Below, in pieces: positions 62,761-64,000 of a stretch of DNA of 64,000 nucleotides. The stretch's first letter is position 1. Every line of letters starts with the position of its first letter. The position numbers and the translations under genes are program-made. Origin of the DNA: RGIG1995 sp045587445 (GTDB taxonomy: Bacteria; Bacillota; Clostridia; Oscillospirales; CAG-272); assembly GCA_045587445.1 (NCBI GenBank), contig JAZNCH010000036.1:1-64000 (forward strand), read 5' to 3'. The notes beneath the pieces are model-generated. The model was not told the origin of the DNA. It did not search any database and was given only the letters and a program-made list of their open reading frames with translations.

Positions 62761-63468
62761 TTATTTTGTCTGTCTTAAAAGAATGTCGATTTCTTCTTGT
62801 GTCAGATACCGCCATTGGCCTCTGTTAAGCGTAGTGTCAAGCGGAAGAGTTCCGAATTCCACACGTTCAAGAAAAATAACTTTATTATTTACCGCTTCGA
62901 GCATACGTTTTATCTGGTGGTACATACCCTCAACAATTGTAATATAAAGCTCATTTTCGCCGACTTGTTGTACTTTTGCGGGACGGGCAACGTCGCCCTT
63001 ATCCAATTGTACACCGTTTTCGAGCATTTTTATGTCGTTTTCTGTAACGGGAAAAGCGGTTTTTACGTGATAAATTTTGCTGACGTGCCTCTTAGGCGAT
63101 AAAAGATAATGGGAAGTCGCACCGTCGTTTGTAATAATAAGAAGTCCCACCGTATCTTTATCAAGTCTGCCGCATGGAAAGAGACCGCATTTTTGCAGTT
63201 CCTCGGGCAAAAGAGAAATAACGGTATCGCCGTCTTTTCCGTCGGTCGATGACACAACCCCTGCGGGTTTATTCATCATTATATATATGTTCTTTTTATA
63301 AGAGACGTTTTTTCCCATATATTCAATAACGTCAACGTCGGGGTTAATTTTTACATCAGACTTGGAAATGATATTTCCGTTGACCTTAATTAACCCAAGT
63401 TTTGCCGCTTTAGCCGATTCCGTTCGGGAGGCGAGTCCCATGGATGACAGCAGCTTATCGATTCTCAT
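62761..63468 (-). CDS. rRNA pseudouridine synthase, RsuA/RluB family
   Basis: A 235-residue enzyme. The start at 63468 gives the standard S4-domain beginning MRIDKLLSSMGLASRTESA. The catalytic domain has YIMMNKPAGVVSSTDGKDG and the active Asp in PCGRLDKDTVGLLIITNDG, and ends with GMYHQIKRMLEAVNN. It most resembles RsuA, which modifies 16S rRNA, but RluB/RluE cannot be excluded. It probably shares a transcript with tex. Confidence 0.9.
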   Translation of the reverse strand: MRIDKLLSSMGLASRTESAKAAKLGLIKVNGNIISKSDVKINPDVDVIEYMGKNVSYKKNIYIMMNKPAGVVSSTDGKDGDTVISLLPEELQKCGLFPCGRLDKDTVGLLIITNDGATSHYLLSPKRHVSKIYHVKTAFPVTENDIKMLENGVQLDKGDVARPAKVQQVGENELYITIVEGMYHQIKRMLEAVNNKVIFLERVEFGTLPLDTTLNRGQWRYLTQEEIDILLRQTK

Positions 63469-63490
63469 ACTCAAAATAATCACCGTTTTT

Positions 63491-63589
63491 TTAATATTGT
63501 AGATAAGACATAAGCATCAGAGCCATTATTCCGAAAAAAAAGACACCGAGAATAAATCCTAATCCGAATTTGTTAAGGTTGTTGTTCAT
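63491..63589 (-). CDS. 32-residue single-helix membrane peptide
   Basis: GGAGG lies 11 bases before ATG 63587-63589. The product starts MNNNLNKFGLG and continues as a helix (FILGVFFFGIMALMLMSYL) ending QY. It stops 22 bases before the pseudouridine synthase start, so it probably heads that operon. Small one-helix proteins of this kind often modulate larger membrane proteins; its role is unknown. Confidence 0.6.
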   Translation of the reverse strand: MNNNLNKFGLGFILGVFFFGIMALMLMSYLQY

Positions 63590-63924
63590 AATACCTATTT
63601 CCTCCTTTTTTAGAATTAGTATGGAGGAAAATACTGTAATATATACAAAAATAAACAACGACTTATTCTAACATAAAATGCTTAATATTTCAACAGTTTT
63701 TGTCAAAACCTTGATGTTATTGAATAGATACGTTAAAATACGAATGTAGAAAAATGACATGAAGATATTAAAATAATATAAACAGGGGTTGAGTCAAATT
63801 GAAAAAGTAGTAAATATTAAACAATTCTATTTTTATTGTTTATTATGCATTCTTTAGTTCATTTATTAGTATTAACCAATAAAATTGAGGCTAAGTTAAT
63901 GACTCAGCCCCTGTTTTAATGTTA
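63590..63924. other. Intergenic region with half and full copies of the GAGTCATTAA palindrome
   Basis: AACAGGGGTTGAGTC (about 63781-63795) is a half copy of the repeat family. Copy 3 lies at 63890-63914 and reads on the minus strand as GGGGCTGAGTCATTAACTTA followed by GCCTC and AATTTTATT; it is a plausible terminator for the gene entering from the right. The rest is AT-rich. Confidence 0.5.
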
Positions 63925-64000
63925 TTAAGTAGGTTCTCTTTCAAAGAAATATTTACTTCGGTAACGGTATATGCTGAGCACTAACCCCAGTGATATAAAC
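63925..64000 (-). CDS. C-terminal end of an unidentified membrane protein (partial)
   Basis: A minus-strand frame enters from the right edge and ends with TAA at 63925-63927. The visible residues are FISLGLVLSIYRYRSKYFFE and REPT: the end of a membrane helix and a basic tail. A terminator-like palindrome follows it, which supports a genuine gene end. Confidence 0.4.
   Translation of the reverse strand, partial: FISLGLVLSIYRYRSKYFFEREPT

Noticed and set aside
1..64000. CRISPR array, phage region or intact insertion sequence
   Set aside because: No regularly spaced repeats, Cas proteins, phage structural genes or transposases were seen.

Overview
The window comes from an AT-rich, low-GC, endospore-forming Gram-positive bacterium, most likely an anaerobic gut member of the Clostridia (Oscillospiraceae or Ruminococcaceae type). 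Evidence: a spoIIGA-sigE-spoIIR sporulation cluster, strong AGGAGG-type ribosome sites, sigma-A promoters of the TTGACA-17-TATAAT kind, many intrinsic terminators, the secG-rnr pair with RNase J, lipoproteins with Gram-positive lipoboxes, and an agr-type peptide signalling locus. No rRNA, CRISPR array, integrase or intact insertion sequence was seen.

Layout. 1-1750: end of an unknown membrane gene, a DUF368 transporter, and tRNA-Ser(TGA) with a broken partial copy upstream and a hairpin-rich tail downstream. 1780-6430: a notably AT-rich accessory block with a divergent XRE regulator and a compact agr-like quorum-sensing operon (unknown ORF, LytTR regulator, GHKL kinase, AgrB, and a 37-residue AgrD-like peptide in which Ser replaces the ring Cys), then an XRE/DUF6514 pair. 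6600-19260: lipoprotein, ACT/UPF0210 pair, amino-acid permease, complete branched-chain amino-acid ABC transporter (livJHMGF), two tandem CNNM/CorC proteins and a small Cys-rich membrane protein. 19470-27850: NhaC antiporter, a heterodimeric ABC exporter and a copper P-type ATPase. 27900-31000: several gene and tRNA fragments, tRNA-Pro(GGG) and a membrane-anchored surface protein. 31200-34900: phosphate transporter PiT with its DUF47/PhoU-like partner, DUF6512 and YitT membrane proteins, and a BlaR1/M56 remnant. 35000-43140: L-rhamnose regulon (AraC regulator, rhaB, rhaA, a Zn alcohol dehydrogenase, a two-domain aldolase/short-chain dehydrogenase, and a PHP-domain protein). 43660-48600: a 1589-residue secreted surface protein followed by a 33-codon peptide gene. 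48830-53350: rnr, secG and rnj on the minus strand. 53560-56200: the sporulation cluster. 56300-64000: nagA remnant plus nagB, DegT-type aminotransferase, MsmK/UgpC-type sugar ABC ATPase, Tex, pseudouridine synthase, a 32-residue membrane peptide and the end of a gene running off the edge.

Functional picture. The cell imports amino acids and phosphate, ferments rhamnose and amino sugars, exports unknown substrates, and displays large beta-helix-like surface proteins. Regulation includes cell-to-cell peptide signalling and the SpoIIR-SpoIIGA-SigE pathway, whose three genes are neighbours here. At least five genes are visibly decaying (9008-9349, 28023-28263, 34707-34880, 56482-56721, possibly 18859-19098), so the genome looks as if it is losing genes. 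Coordinates and translations were read by eye; family names rest on recognised motifs, not on a database search.
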